From contig NZ_JACHBZ010000006.1 in assembly GCF_014200575.1 (NCBI RefSeq), forward strand, positions 1-64,000: 64,000 bases of DNA, in the 5' to 3' direction. Both the position numbers and the translations under genes were made by a program. A model generated the notes under the pieces. The model searched no databases. It was not told the origin of the DNA and worked only from the letters and a program-made list of their open reading frames with translations. Below are positions 1-8,824 of this stretch, one piece after another. The stretch comes from Mucilaginibacter saanensis. Its GTDB lineage: Bacteria > Bacteroidota > Bacteroidia > Sphingobacteriales > Sphingobacteriaceae. Each line of letters begins with the position of its first letter. The stretch's first letter is position 1.

Positions 1-6
1 AACACA

Positions 7-37
7 AAGGGGTAGTCTTTCGGCTACCCCTTAACTT
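7..37 (+). terminator. Rho-independent terminator of a gene left of the window
   Basis: A perfect 9-bp stem (AAGGGGTAG at 7-15 with CTACCCCTT at 24-32) closes an 8-base loop, followed by a short, imperfect T-rich run. It most likely ends a plus-strand gene that lies just outside the window. Confidence 0.6.
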
Positions 38-126
38 TTATCAAAAAATCTTTTTACCGGACAACAGTGAACTTGTTTCGGCACCCCACAAGTCCGGCCT
101 CATCGAATTTCTCCAATAAAATTAAA

Positions 127-190
127 CTTGTCATCCCGAACAAAGGATCTATTCATCGATTAGATTCTTCGCTGTGCTCAGACTGACAAG
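127..190. repeat. TGTCATYCYGA-family palindromic intergenic repeat
   Basis: About 64 bp bounded by inverted ends CTTGTCA and TGACAAG. It contains the internal words GGATCTATTC and TTAGATTCTTCGC, which recur almost unchanged at 5071-5133. It is non-coding and probably one copy of a dispersed REP- or MITE-like family. Confidence 0.65.
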
Positions 191-242
191 GCATTTTCGT
201 CATTAGTGAATGACACATGGGGTAACTCATTTAATTATAATA

Positions 243-425
243 TCACGGCTTTTCCTCATCCTCTTCCTTTTCATCAACCATTTCAATTAATGTGTCGTTA
301 TTCTCAGGTCTGTTGCGGCTGTTTGATGGGGTTGGCGCCGCACCGGTAATGGCAATTCCGGTAACGGCCAATAATAAAAATAACGCCAGGCAAAAAAGCC
401 TCGTTATTTTTTTGAGCTTTTTCAT
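243..425 (-). CDS. Small membrane-anchored or secreted hypothetical protein
   Basis: A 60-residue protein that I do not recognise. It has a lysine-rich start (MKKLKK), one hydrophobic stretch at about residues 9-28 that could be a signal peptide or single membrane anchor, and a strongly acidic tail rich in Asp and Glu. It lies 91 bp downstream of, and on the same strand as, the 517-939 gene. The organised N-in, hydrophobic, charged-tail layout favours a real gene, but shortness makes this uncertain. Confidence 0.45.
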   Translation of the reverse strand: MKKLKKITRLFCLALFLLLAVTGIAITGAAPTPSNSRNRPENNDTLIEMVDEKEEDEEKP

Positions 426-516
426 GCGGATAGCAATAGCTGCTTAACCCCGCCTTATGGCGAAATTTAAGCTGGTTAATAAATTTTATTGGTACCTGAT
501 AAAGCCAACCGGTAGG

Positions 517-939
517 TTAGCCTATTTGAAAGGAAACAACATGAGCGTCATCATTGGCCATATAATACTGGTGATTAACGGCATAAAGCATGGCGTGTTT
601 TGTTACCCGGAAAAGCTGGTTTAACTGTTGATAGCAGTTAATGGTAAGCCTGGTATATATCAAAGCTGCCTGCGTAAGCGCCACCCTTATTGTAAAGCTT
701 GCAGGCTTAAGGTTATACAAGGCTGATACAACCCGTTTATAGCTGATGCCACCCTTGGAGATAAGCGGTGTAATGGTGTGCAGCTCGATGTAGTTAATTT
801 GCTTAGTTGGCTGATTGTTACCCGTATAACCGCCAAATGCCAGGAAGCTTAATACTACGGTTAGTAATAATAACTGGCTTTTTAACCGGGTTTTTAAGTA
901 AATGTGTATATCGCTGCTGGTCACATGTAAATATAGCAA
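517..939 (-). CDS. Hypothetical protein with one N-terminal membrane segment
   Basis: A 140-residue protein of unknown function. Residues about 18-38 form a hydrophobic segment (LLLLTVVLSFLAF), after which a polar region of about 100 residues would lie outside the cytoplasm. The sequence before the hydrophobic stretch is longer than a usual signal peptide and has no alternative Met, so the start is uncertain. No catalytic motif is visible. The small gene at 243-425 follows it on the same strand. Confidence 0.45.
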   Translation of the reverse strand: MLYLHVTSSDIHIYLKTRLKSQLLLLTVVLSFLAFGGYTGNNQPTKQINYIELHTITPLISKGGISYKRVVSALYNLKPASFTIRVALTQAALIYTRLTINCYQQLNQLFRVTKHAMLYAVNHQYYMANDDAHVVSFQIG

Positions 940-1096
940 ATTGGTTTAATAAGAAAACATCGTAAAACTTGCCATACGCCATTAACGGTAACTATTTCCA
1001 ATAAAAATTGCAAACAACATGAACCTTTTAGTGGTTATACATGAACATCGGTAGCTTAACGTATAGTTGCTTTTACTTAAACAAAACATCACCGCC

Positions 1097-1441
1097 ATGA
1101 AAACTTACGAAACCTTAGTGGATGCCACTAATGATCTTTTAAAAAGAGGATACACCGCCAACCTGAGTTTGGAAGGTGACACGATAGATGATAAGGCCCA
1201 GGATATACACATGGGTGCCGACGATTTTGTGATTGATGAATTTTACCGTTTTGAGGGGGCAAGTAACCCCGATGATACATCCATAGTTTATGCCGTATCA
1301 TCACCAAAAAATAACCTTAAGGGAGTGCTGGTGAACGCCTATGGGGCCTATGCCGATAACAGTTCGTCAGCAATAGGAGCAAAGCTGCACCATCACCAGG
1401 TAAGTGATAACCTGCACGGCGAAGACAGGCCGACGGCTTAG
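1097..1441 (+). CDS. Small protein of the family annotated 'phosphoribosylpyrophosphate synthetase' in Bacteroidota
   Basis: A 114-residue soluble protein. The ATG at 1097 (MKTYETLVDA) is chosen over a TTG at 1067 because family members begin at this motif. Visible family signatures are LLKRGYTANL, DDFVIDEFYRFEG, NPDDTSIVYAVSS and KGVLVNAYGAYAD. In my recollection such roughly 100-residue proteins are common in Bacteroidota and carry the PRPP-synthetase name by misannotation: this protein has no PRPP-binding loop and is far shorter than the roughly 310-residue enzyme. Its true role is unknown. Confidence 0.75.
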   Translation: MKTYETLVDATNDLLKRGYTANLSLEGDTIDDKAQDIHMGADDFVIDEFYRFEGASNPDDTSIVYAVSSPKNNLKGVLVNAYGAYADNSSSAIGAKLHHHQVSDNLHGEDRPTA

Positions 1442-1519
1442 AGATGCACAGGTATGTATCCAGGAAAGGGATAGCTGAAATATTTTAAAGTGGGCTCTTT
1501 GGAGAGCAAAGGCGAGGTC

Positions 1520-1645
1520 TGTGCGATTCCCTCCCAACGGAAGGGTGCAGCGAGGGGTTTATGCATCAACAAGGCCAATAAACCCCTCCCCGCTACTTCA
1601 CAACCCAACACACACCCTCCCGTGAGGAGGGAAAACACCAGTTTT
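1520..1645. repeat. Composite palindromic repeat (GTGCGATTCCC family)
   Basis: This stretch in the convergent gap between 1441 and 1657 holds three nested or adjacent inverted repeats: CTCCCAACGGAAGGG, GAGGGGTTTAT with ATAAACCCCTC, and CCTCCCGTGAGGAGG. The same architecture and the same GTGCGATTCCC left edge occur near 60182-60286. It is non-coding; open frames crossing it look fortuitous. Confidence 0.55.
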
Positions 1646-1656
1646 GGCGAGATTTT

Positions 1657-2208
1657 TTATAATCTTTTCAATATCTTCTTGCCTCTTGATTGTATGCCTG
1701 CGCTGCCATCGCGCATCAAATATTGCAGCTGCCCGGCCAATTCTTCGGCTATCCAGGGGCGGAGGTCTTTTAAATTAAAAAGGGCCCGGCCTGCAAATAC
1801 TTTAACAGCTACTTTAATTTTAGGATTTATCATCCAGTCAAAAAGCTGCTCAATCACGGGTTCCAGGTTAATGGTCTGCAGTTTTTGTTTGATGGTTTCG
1901 GGAGCTTTGATATCGGTAATGTGCATCACTATTTTGGTGTAATGCCGCATACAGCTGGGGTTGTCAATCTCTTTAAAACGGGATATCAGGTATTCCATTT
2001 CGTTAACATAGCTTTCGGGTTTTGTCAGGAAGATATTCTCCAGTATCCATGCCGCCCTGAAAGCAATATGCGGGTCCGGGTTAAAAGTGATATCTATGAG
2101 ATTGTACAGGCTAAATTGTTCTTTTTTTAAAATACGGCTCAGTTCAACCACCTTGGTTTTACCTATGGTTGCCGATATTTCTTTAATAAGCTGTTGTTGA
2201 TTGAGCAT
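1657..2208 (-). CDS. HEAT-repeat-like hypothetical protein
   Basis: A 183-residue, almost wholly helical protein with no signal peptide. Repeated helical pairs of about 35 residues (for example NPDPHIAFRAAWILENIF and NPKIKVAVKVFAGRALFNL) resemble HEAT or adenylosuccinate-lyase-like alpha-solenoids used for protein binding. No catalytic residues are evident. It stands alone, divergent from the M16 peptidase gene at 2325. I assign the fold by pattern and no specific function. Confidence 0.7.
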   Translation of the reverse strand: MLNQQQLIKEISATIGKTKVVELSRILKKEQFSLYNLIDITFNPDPHIAFRAAWILENIFLTKPESYVNEMEYLISRFKEIDNPSCMRHYTKIVMHITDIKAPETIKQKLQTINLEPVIEQLFDWMINPKIKVAVKVFAGRALFNLKDLRPWIAEELAGQLQYLMRDGSAGIQSRGKKILKRL

Positions 2209-2291
2209 GGTTTAAAGCAAATTTATAACATACTTTTTAAGTTTTTTTCAATTTATACATAGCAATTATACGCGCCCTATTGTAAAAATTA

Positions 2292-2299
2292 TACCTTTA
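2292..2299 (+). promoter_or_regulatory. Possible -7 box before the M16 gene
   Basis: TACCTTTA lies 25 bases before the ATG at 2325 and matches the Bacteroidota -7 consensus TAnnTTTG except for the last base. No convincing -33 TTTG is present at the usual spacing. Confidence 0.3.
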
Positions 2300-2324
2300 C
2301 CCGTTTTAAAAATGAAAACTGTAC

Positions 2325-3581
2325 ATGGTAAAGTTTAATAAATTTACGCTGGACAACGGCCTGCGGGTTATTGTTCACGAAGATAATACCACACCAATGG
2401 CGGTGCTTAACATTCTGTATGATGTTGGCGCACGCGACGAAAATCCCGAACAAACCGGTTTTGCCCACTTATTTGAGCACCTGATGTTTGGCGGATCAGT
2501 AAATATACCCAGCTATGATGAACCCCTGCAAAGGGTAGGTGGTGAGAATAACGCCTTCACCAGTAACGATATCACCAACTATTACATCACCCTGCCATCG
2601 GCCAATATTGAAACCGCCTTTTGGCTGGAAAGCGACCGCATGCTGAGCCTTGCATTTAGCGAGAAAAGCCTGGAGGTGCAGCGCAATGTGGTTATTGAAG
2701 AGTTTAAGCAACGTTACCTGAACCAGCCTTACGGCGATGTTTGGTTAAAGCTGCGTCCGCTGGTTTACAAGCAGCACTCTTACCGTTGGGCTACAATAGG
2801 CAAAACCATTAAACATATTGAGGATGCCCGTATAGAGGATGTAAAGGCATTTTTTAAAAAGCACTACAACCCGCAAAATGCCATTATGGTAGTTGGCGGC
2901 AATGTAACCCTGGAGCAGGTGAAACAACTGTCTGAAAAATGGTTTGCACCAATTCCGGCTGGCGAAAAATACCACCGCAACCTGCCGCAAGAGCCCGAGC
3001 AGCATGAGGAACGCCGCGAAACGGTTACCGCCAAAGTACCGCTGAACGATGTATACATTGCTTTTCAGATGGGAGCGCGGTTAGATGATGATTATTATGT
3101 GGTAGAGCTGCTGTCTGACGTACTGTCGCGCGGTAATTCATCGCGTTTGTACCGCAGTTTGGTGCAGGACAGGCAGATATTCAGTGAGGTACACGCTTAC
3201 ATCACGAGCAGCCTTGATAAAGGCATGTTTGTACTGGAAGGAAAGCCGCTTGAAAATGTCAGCATTGAGCAGGCTGAAGCCGCCCTTTGGGAAGAGCTGG
3301 AAAAGGTGAAAAACGAGGAAATTCCTGCTGATGAGCTAACCAAGGTACAGAACAAGACGGAATCGACCATGGTATTCTCCGAAATGTCATTACTGGATAA
3401 GGCCATGAACCTGGCATCGTTTGAGTTATTGGGTGATGCAAATATGCTCAACCACGAAACCGCAAAATACCTGGAAGTAACGACCGGCCAGATCAAAGAC
3501 GTAGCCAATAAAATATTCAGGAAAGATAATTCATCAACCCTGGTTTACCTGGCCGAGAAAACTGAAGCGGCATTAGCTTAA
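2325..3581 (+). CDS. M16 family zinc metallopeptidase (catalytic partner)
   Basis: A 418-residue pitrilysin/processing-peptidase-type enzyme. The inverted zinc motif HxxEH is seen as HLFEH at residues 48-52, and the distal glutamate pair lies in NVVIEEF (E125/E126). The two-domain layout and length are typical of short bacterial M16B peptidases, which act as dimers with a non-catalytic partner. No signal peptide is visible, so it is probably cytoplasmic. The gene that follows 100 bp downstream encodes the matching HxxEH-less subunit, so the two likely form a heterodimeric oligopeptide-degrading protease. Confidence 0.93.
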   Translation: MVKFNKFTLDNGLRVIVHEDNTTPMAVLNILYDVGARDENPEQTGFAHLFEHLMFGGSVNIPSYDEPLQRVGGENNAFTSNDITNYYITLPSANIETAFWLESDRMLSLAFSEKSLEVQRNVVIEEFKQRYLNQPYGDVWLKLRPLVYKQHSYRWATIGKTIKHIEDARIEDVKAFFKKHYNPQNAIMVVGGNVTLEQVKQLSEKWFAPIPAGEKYHRNLPQEPEQHEERRETVTAKVPLNDVYIAFQMGARLDDDYYVVELLSDVLSRGNSSRLYRSLVQDRQIFSEVHAYITSSLDKGMFVLEGKPLENVSIEQAEAALWEELEKVKNEEIPADELTKVQNKTESTMVFSEMSLLDKAMNLASFELLGDANMLNHETAKYLEVTTGQIKDVANKIFRKDNSSTLVYLAEKTEAALA

Positions 3582-3681
3582 AAAAAATAAGAGGATCGGT
3601 AGTTACAGTATAATTGAGTTCATTTTAATTCGGTGGATTCTCAAATTCAGTAAATTCTGATTCAAACAAAATTAAGAAAAC

Positions 3682-4959
3682 ATGATCGACAGAAAGTTAG
3701 CCCCTGATTTTAAGGCTATTGAAAATATAAAACTGATTAAACCTGAACATACCAGGCTGGATAACGGCTGTAATGTTTATTGCTTTAACTCGGGCGACCA
3801 AGAGCTGGTACGCATTGAGTGGATTTTCAGCAACTTGCGTTTTAACGCCGATAAGCCTTTGCTTAACATGGCGGTTAATACCATGCTTACCGAAGGTACC
3901 AGTACGCTGACTGCCGCGCAGATTGCCGATCAAATTGATTTCTACGGCGCTTTTTTACAGGTGGACTACGGGTACGAAAACTCGCAGGTTACCTTGTATA
4001 GCTTAAACAAGCATTTGCACCACACGCTGCCGGTTATTATGGATATCCTCACCGGCTCCGTATTTCCTGAAAAGGAACTGGAAACATTTAAACGTAACCA
4101 GCAGCAAAAGCTACAGGTAAGCCTGCAAAAGAATGATATTGTTGCCCGCCGCGATTTTAATAAGGCGATATATGGCAATACCATTTATGGCCTGGGTGCC
4201 AGTTTTGATAACTACAAAAGCCTTGACCGTAATGATATGCTGGCGCATTTTAAACAAATGTATCAGCCATCAAACTGCTCTTTGGTAATTGCAGGTAAAA
4301 TTGAACCGGAAACCTTGACCTTAATTAAAGATACCTTTGATAAAGGTTGGACAAACGGCGACACCCTGGCTGATACTACACAGCCGGAACTGCAGGCAGC
4401 CAAGGAACTGTTCTATTTGACCGAAAAGCCTGATGCGTTGCAATCAGCCATCAGAATAGGCTTGCCGGTAATTAACCGTAATCATCCCGATTTTCAGTCG
4501 TTACAGGTGTTGAATACAGTTTTAGGCGGATACTTCGGCTCAAGGCTGATGGCTAATATCCGCGAGGATAAAGGTTATACCTATGGCATTGGCTCGGGTC
4601 TGAGTTCATTTAAACAGGGTGGGGCATTTTTTATAGCTACCGAAGTTGGGGCCGATGTTTGCAAGTCGGCCTTAACAGAAATTGAAAAGGAAATCAATTT
4701 GCTGAAAACCGAATTGATACCCGACGATGAACTTTCGCTGGTACGTAACTACATGCTGGGTTCGTTACTCGGCAGCCTGGAGAATGTTTTTTCGCACGCT
4801 GATAAATTCAAAAGCATCTATTTTGCCGGGTTAGATTACGATTATTACGACCGGTATGCATCAACCGTAAAAAACGTAACTGCCGAGAAATTGCTGGAAC
4901 TGGCCAATACCTACTTTAACTTTGACCAGTTTTACAAGGTGATTGTAGGCAAATATTAA
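3682..4959 (+). CDS. M16 family protein, non-catalytic partner subunit
   Basis: A 425-residue M16 homologue in which the region that should carry HxxEH instead reads LLNMAVNTMLTEGTS, so no zinc site can form. It keeps the C-domain signature with Arg and Tyr (FGSRLMANIREDKGYTYGIG), which in M16B partners contributes substrate-binding residues to the active site of the other subunit. Together with the upstream gene this is the classical catalytic plus R/Y-pair arrangement. A strong terminator follows the stop codon. Confidence 0.9.
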   Translation: MIDRKLAPDFKAIENIKLIKPEHTRLDNGCNVYCFNSGDQELVRIEWIFSNLRFNADKPLLNMAVNTMLTEGTSTLTAAQIADQIDFYGAFLQVDYGYENSQVTLYSLNKHLHHTLPVIMDILTGSVFPEKELETFKRNQQQKLQVSLQKNDIVARRDFNKAIYGNTIYGLGASFDNYKSLDRNDMLAHFKQMYQPSNCSLVIAGKIEPETLTLIKDTFDKGWTNGDTLADTTQPELQAAKELFYLTEKPDALQSAIRIGLPVINRNHPDFQSLQVLNTVLGGYFGSRLMANIREDKGYTYGIGSGLSSFKQGGAFFIATEVGADVCKSALTEIEKEINLLKTELIPDDELSLVRNYMLGSLLGSLENVFSHADKFKSIYFAGLDYDYYDRYASTVKNVTAEKLLELANTYFNFDQFYKVIVGKY

Positions 4960-4983
4960 GGATTTAAGGAATAAAAACCTTCT

Positions 4984-5023
4984 CGCGTCATTGCTTAGTA
5001 CCCAGCAATGACGCGTTTTTTTT
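4984..5023 (+). terminator. Rho-independent terminator after the M16 pair
   Basis: A perfect 12-bp stem (CGCGTCATTGCT with AGCAATGACGCG, 4984-4995 and 5004-5015) closes an 8-base loop and is followed by eight T residues. Confidence 0.93.
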
Positions 5024-5070
5024 GTCTGGCATTCCCATCACACAATAGTCAATTATTCCATCCTACAGCT

Positions 5071-5133
5071 TGTCATCCTGAGGCACGAAGGATCTATTCG
5101 CCGATTAGATTCTTCGCTTCGCTCAGAATGACA
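5071..5133. repeat. TGTCATYCYGA-family palindromic intergenic repeat
   Basis: 63 bp bounded by TGTCATCCTGAG and CTCAGAATGACA, with the inner words GGATCTATTCG and TTAGATTCTTCGC shared with the copy at 127-190. A small open frame running through it on the minus strand is not considered a gene. Confidence 0.75.
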
Positions 5134-5257
5134 GGATGATATTATAAATCCGAAGTAGAACACCCCGATTCCGAAATCAGATTTATCATCAAAAGGCAAT
5201 TTTACCTGTGTTTTTAAATAAATCCTGGGTACGTTAGTCAAAATCCGAAATATTTGT

Positions 5258-5265
5258 TACCTTTG
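5258..5265 (+). promoter_or_regulatory. Bacteroidota -7 box of guaB
   Basis: TACCTTTG fits the TAnnTTTG -7 consensus exactly and lies 35 bases before the guaB ATG. The -33 element is not clear. Confidence 0.5.
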
Positions 5266-5300
5266 CCCGGCAAATAATAACTCCAAAATAATTATTTGCT

Positions 5301-6773
5301 ATGCAGTTAGACCCATCAAAGTTTGTTGCCGAAGGATTAACCTACGACGACGTTTTACTACTCCCGGCTTATTCAGAAGTTTTACCGCGCGAAGTTAACA
5401 CCAGTACTTTTTTAACAAAAAATATTCGGTTAAACATCCCCATTATATCTGCCGCTATGGATACCGTTACAGAATCTGGTTTGGCTATTGCCATTGCCCA
5501 GGCAGGTGGTATAGGCATGTTACACAAAAACATGACCATACAGGCCCAGGCAGATGAGGTGCGCAAGGTTAAGCGTTCAGAAAGCGGAATGATACAAGAC
5601 CCTGTAACCCTGCTGGAGGATGCATTGCTGGCCGATGCTTTCCAGATCATGCGGGAGTTTAGCATAGGCGGTATCCCGGTAATTGATGCGGATCACAGAC
5701 TCAAAGGCATCATCACCAACCGCGACCTGCGTTTTCAGAAAGATATGACCGTACCGGTAAGCGAAGTGATGACCAAAACAGGTTTAATCACCGCTCCCGA
5801 AGGTACAACACTAACCGAGGCTGCCGCTATTTTACAGGCTAATAAAATTGAAAAACTGCCAGTGGTAAATAAAGATGGCAAACTGGTAGGGCTGATCACT
5901 TACAAAGACATACAAAAAGTTAAAAACTTCCCTAATGCCTGTAAAGACGAATTTGGCCGCTTACGCGTAGGAGCCGCCGTTGGAGTTGCTGCAGATAATA
6001 TTGATCGCGTTACAGCGCTGGTGAATGCCGGGGTTGATGTGGTTACGGTTGATACCGCACACGGCCATTCAAAAGGAGTTATTGAAATGGTTAAGGCAGT
6101 TAAAAAATTATATCCTAATTTACAGGTTATTGCAGGTAACATAGCTACCGGAGATGCCGCCATTGCACTGGCCGATGCGGGTGCCGATGCCGTTAAAGTA
6201 GGTATTGGTCCGGGTTCTATTTGTACTACACGTATTATTGCAGGTGTAGGCGTACCCCAGCTGTATGCAGTTTATGAGTGCGCCAAAGCGTTAGAGGGAC
6301 GTGGTGTACCGGTAATTGCCGATGGAGGTATTAAACAAACAGGTGATATTGTTAAGGCAATTGCAGCCGGTGCAAGCTCTATTATGGCAGGTTCATTATT
6401 TGCCGGGGTAGAAGAATCGCCAGGCGAAACCATTATATACGAAGGCCGTAAATTTAAATCATACCGTGGTATGGGTTCGGTTGAAGCGATGGCAAAAGGT
6501 TCAAAAGATCGTTATTTCCAGGACGAAACCGATGTGGTTACTAAACTGGTTCCCGAAGGTATTGTTGGCCGTGTACCATTTAAAGGTAACATGGGCGAGG
6601 TAATATTCCAGTACATTGGTGGTTTACGTGCCGGGATGCACTACTGTGGTGCTGCCAATATTGAAGATTTGCAGAGGGCCAAATTTGTACGTATTACCGC
6701 AGCCGGTATGCGCGAAAGCCATCCGCACGATATTACGATAACTAAAGAAGCTCCTAACTATACAAGCAGGTAA
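5301..6773 (+). CDS. guaB: Inosine-5'-monophosphate dehydrogenase
   Basis: A full-length 490-residue IMP dehydrogenase, which oxidises IMP to XMP with NAD+ and is the first committed step to GMP. The TIM barrel starts at [17 protein letters not shown]. Tandem CBS domains occupy about residues 97-205 (regulatory nucleotide binding). The catalytic cysteine is C308 in [11 protein letters not shown], and the flap/monovalent-cation region continues through [10 protein letters not shown]. It is monocistronic: a -7 box precedes it and a strong hairpin terminator follows. Confidence 0.98.
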   Translation: MQLDPSKFVAEGLTYDDVLLLPAYSEVLPREVNTSTFLTKNIRLNIPIISAAMDTVTESGLAIAIAQAGGIGMLHKNMTIQAQADEVRKVKRSESGMIQDPVTLLEDALLADAFQIMREFSIGGIPVIDADHRLKGIITNRDLRFQKDMTVPVSEVMTKTGLITAPEGTTLTEAAAILQANKIEKLPVVNKDGKLVGLITYKDIQKVKNFPNACKDEFGRLRVGAAVGVAADNIDRVTALVNAGVDVVTVDTAHGHSKGVIEMVKAVKKLYPNLQVIAGNIATGDAAIALADAGADAVKVGIGPGSICTTRIIAGVGVPQLYAVYECAKALEGRGVPVIADGGIKQTGDIVKAIAAGASSIMAGSLFAGVEESPGETIIYEGRKFKSYRGMGSVEAMAKGSKDRYFQDETDVVTKLVPEGIVGRVPFKGNMGEVIFQYIGGLRAGMHYCGAANIEDLQRAKFVRITAAGMRESHPHDITITKEAPNYTSR

Positions 6774-6813
6774 GTTTGGTTGAGTAAGGATAAAAGATAA
6801 ACAGACAAAGGAT

Positions 6814-6850
6814 AAAAGAAAAGGGAATCAATTAGATTCCCTTTTCTTTT
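6814..6850. terminator. Bidirectional terminator between guaB and the 6892 gene
   Basis: A perfect 16-bp stem (6814-6829 with 6835-6850) closes a 5-base loop. Because the arms begin with A-runs and end with T-runs it can serve both converging transcripts. Confidence 0.9.
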
Positions 6851-6891
6851 ATTAAATATTGGGGAAACACAGGTAATGTCTTTTCTAAAGC

Positions 6892-7689
6892 TTATTTTCC
6901 ACCTGTTGGGCTTAGCTTTGGTAACCAACTCTCAGAAGTAATTATTTTTATTACGTCGTCATGAGTAAACCCCTCTTTCTTTAATGCGCTATAATATTGG
7001 CTAATGAGTTTAGCTACTTCGGCTATTTTTCCGGGCTGTTGATAATAGCTAAGCTGGGCATCCAGCATTGAAGTGGCCATCTTAGTATACATAGGTCCCA
7101 TCATGTTCATTGCGTTAGCCATCTCATTTGTACCATCTGATGGTTGGTTCGGCATTGTAGTTGTTGTGGTATAACCGTTTTGCGGAACCGGCGGAGGTGG
7201 AACCAAAACCACCTCGGTGACTTTTACGCTGGTAGTTGTTTCCTCAGGTACTGATTGCGTAAGGCTTACGTTATAAAAATTAAAAAACGTTATACCATTT
7301 TTTTGCACACCGGCCCTTTCAATAATATCTATGGATTTTGCTGTGGCTGGTATTTTCTTGAAATATATTTTAAAGTTGAGCTTTTCTCCGGCTTTTGCCA
7401 ATGTGCGTTTTTCAGGCACCATAGCTATGTTTTCTGATTTTATATAGTTGTAATGTTCATTATTCAAATCCGTCTGGATAAATATTTCTTTATTGAGTTG
7501 TACCCAGGAACCGGGGTTATTTGCCGTGTACTCAATACTTACGATGGTAAATTGTTTGTCGGTTTCAATTTTCTTAATGCTGCTGCTCCAGTCATCCCGG
7601 TTCTCGATATAGGGATTTACAATGTTTTGCGCAAATGAGGTAAGGCAGGCAATCAGCAGCAGGGCTGCTAAGGTTAAGGTTTTTTTCAT
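6892..7689 (-). CDS. Secreted hypothetical protein
   Basis: A 265-residue exported protein of unknown function. Residues 1-21 are a clear signal peptide (MKKTLTLAALLLIACLTSFAQ). Residues about 22-145 look beta-rich, followed by a Pro/Thr-rich linker (VLVPPPPVPQNG) and a helical C-terminal region at about 185-260. No lipobox or catalytic motif is seen. The two-domain, linker-joined layout suggests a periplasmic or surface protein. It is transcribed toward guaB, with the shared terminator between them. Confidence 0.8.
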   Translation of the reverse strand: MKKTLTLAALLLIACLTSFAQNIVNPYIENRDDWSSSIKKIETDKQFTIVSIEYTANNPGSWVQLNKEIFIQTDLNNEHYNYIKSENIAMVPEKRTLAKAGEKLNFKIYFKKIPATAKSIDIIERAGVQKNGITFFNFYNVSLTQSVPEETTTSVKVTEVVLVPPPPVPQNGYTTTTTMPNQPSDGTNEMANAMNMMGPMYTKMATSMLDAQLSYYQQPGKIAEVAKLISQYYSALKKEGFTHDDVIKIITSESWLPKLSPTGGK

Positions 7690-7801
7690 GTGAATAATTC
7701 AGGTGATATTTTGTATAAATATATTGATAAGGTTTTAAATGTGTGGGTGACAATAAAATATAATAATTGGCAATTAACAAAATGGAAATGCCGACAACTG
7801 A

Positions 7802-7809
7802 TATATTTG
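7802..7809 (+). promoter_or_regulatory. -7 box very close to the start codon of the LOG-family gene
   Basis: TATATTTG matches TAnnTTTG exactly but ends only four bases before the ATG at 7814. If it is used, the transcript would begin at or next to the start codon. Confidence 0.4.
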
Positions 7810-7813
7810 CCGT

Positions 7814-8398
7814 ATGAAAGCTATCTGTGTATTTTGTGGGGCCAATTTTAATGGCGACCCGGTATTGAAGCAGGCTGTGGAACAACTGGCCGAAGTAATG
7901 GTAAACCGTCTCATTACCCTGGTATACGGTGGTGGCAAGGTTGGCGTAATGGGTTTACTGGCCGATGCTGTGCTGAAAAACGGAGGTAAGGCAATTGGTA
8001 TTATTCCGCAGTTTTTAATGGATAAGGAGGTGGGGCATACCGGCTTAACGGAACTGCACATTGTTGAAAACATGCACCAGCGCAAACAAATGATGAGCGA
8101 TCTGTGCGATGGTATTATTACCCTGCCTGGTGGATTAGGGACACTGGAAGAGTTTTTTGAAGTATTAACCTGGCTGCAATTGGGTTTGCACACCCATCCG
8201 GTAGGTTTGCTTAACGTAAATGGTTTTTATGACTTCCAGTTAAAACAGCTTGATGTTATGGTTGAGCATAAATTACTGAAACCGGCTAACCGTAGTTTGG
8301 TGCTAACCTCAGGCGATCCTATTGAACTGATTAACCTGATGGATAATTTTACCGCCAAACCCGATGAGGTATGGTTTAAAGACAGAAACCTGACTTAG
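7814..8398 (+). CDS. LOG-family nucleotide 5'-monophosphate phosphoribohydrolase
   Basis: A 194-residue Rossmann-like protein of the LOG (Lonely Guy, TIGR00730) family. These enzymes cleave the N-glycosidic bond of cytokinin ribotides or ordinary nucleoside monophosphates such as AMP. The diagnostic motif PGGLGTLEE is intact, and the N-terminal CVFCGAN and central VYGGGKVGVMG fit the nucleotide-binding loop. The length is typical. In bacteria the physiological substrate is usually unproven. It stands alone, ending against a hairpin shared with the cupin gene. Confidence 0.92.
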   Translation: MKAICVFCGANFNGDPVLKQAVEQLAEVMVNRLITLVYGGGKVGVMGLLADAVLKNGGKAIGIIPQFLMDKEVGHTGLTELHIVENMHQRKQMMSDLCDGIITLPGGLGTLEEFFEVLTWLQLGLHTHPVGLLNVNGFYDFQLKQLDVMVEHKLLKPANRSLVLTSGDPIELINLMDNFTAKPDEVWFKDRNLT

Positions 8399-8421
8399 TA
8401 CACTTATTCTTTATAAATAAT

Positions 8422-8478
8422 ACGTTGTACGTTTCAAAACAATCCTGTCAAATTATCGGGTTTTAAAACGTACAACGT
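8422..8478. terminator. Inverted repeat between converging LOG and cupin genes
   Basis: 13-bp perfect arms (ACGTTGTACGTTT at 8422-8434, AAACGTACAACGT at 8466-8478) are separated by 31 bases that can extend the pairing (AAAAC with GTTTT). The position between convergent genes suggests bidirectional termination, although no clean T-run follows. Confidence 0.55.
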
Positions 8479-8485
8479 TAAACAC

Positions 8486-8803
8486 CTATTCGCCGCCATC
8501 GGGCCCGTAAAAAACGGCCCAGGTAGCAAAATCATCGGTGAAATTTTCAAAGCGATGCTCAACGCCTGCTTTCACAAACAGCACATCGCCTTGCTGAAAG
8601 CTGGTGCGTATGTCATCATTTATAAACTCCCCGCTTCCGTTAATGATCATGTATAACTCATCCTGCAGATGAGGGGTTTGCGGGTCAAGATTTGCTGGCA
8701 TGTATATCTCTACAGACATGCTGCCATGCTGTATGGCCTTCACAAATGAATTTCCGGGCTTGTCGCTCAAATGCTGGAGTGCCTTAATTACTGATGATTT
8801 CAT
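8486..8803 (-). CDS. Small cupin-domain protein
   Basis: A 105-residue single-domain cupin. The start at 8803 (MKSSVIKALQHL) is preferred over an ATG six codons upstream. Cupin motif 1 is partial (HLQDELYMIINGSGEF) and motif 2 is GDVLFVKAGVEHRFENF, supplying likely metal-binding His residues. Such proteins can be isomerases, oxygenases or sugar-binding regulators, and the substrate cannot be read from sequence. It follows the papain-like peptidase gene by about 20 bp on the same strand, so the two are probably co-transcribed. Confidence 0.85.
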   Translation of the reverse strand: MKSSVIKALQHLSDKPGNSFVKAIQHGSMSVEIYMPANLDPQTPHLQDELYMIINGSGEFINDDIRTSFQQGDVLFVKAGVEHRFENFTDDFATWAVFYGPDGGE

Positions 8804-8824
8804 TTCAATACCAGGATACAATAG

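Noticed and set aside
1490..1942. 150-residue open frame over the repeat and the HEAT-like gene
   Set aside because: It overlaps a better coding sequence on the other strand and a repetitive non-coding stretch.
5053..5241. 62-residue open frame through the intergenic repeat before guaB
   Set aside because: About a third of it is the TGTCATYCYGA repeat translated; no supporting features.
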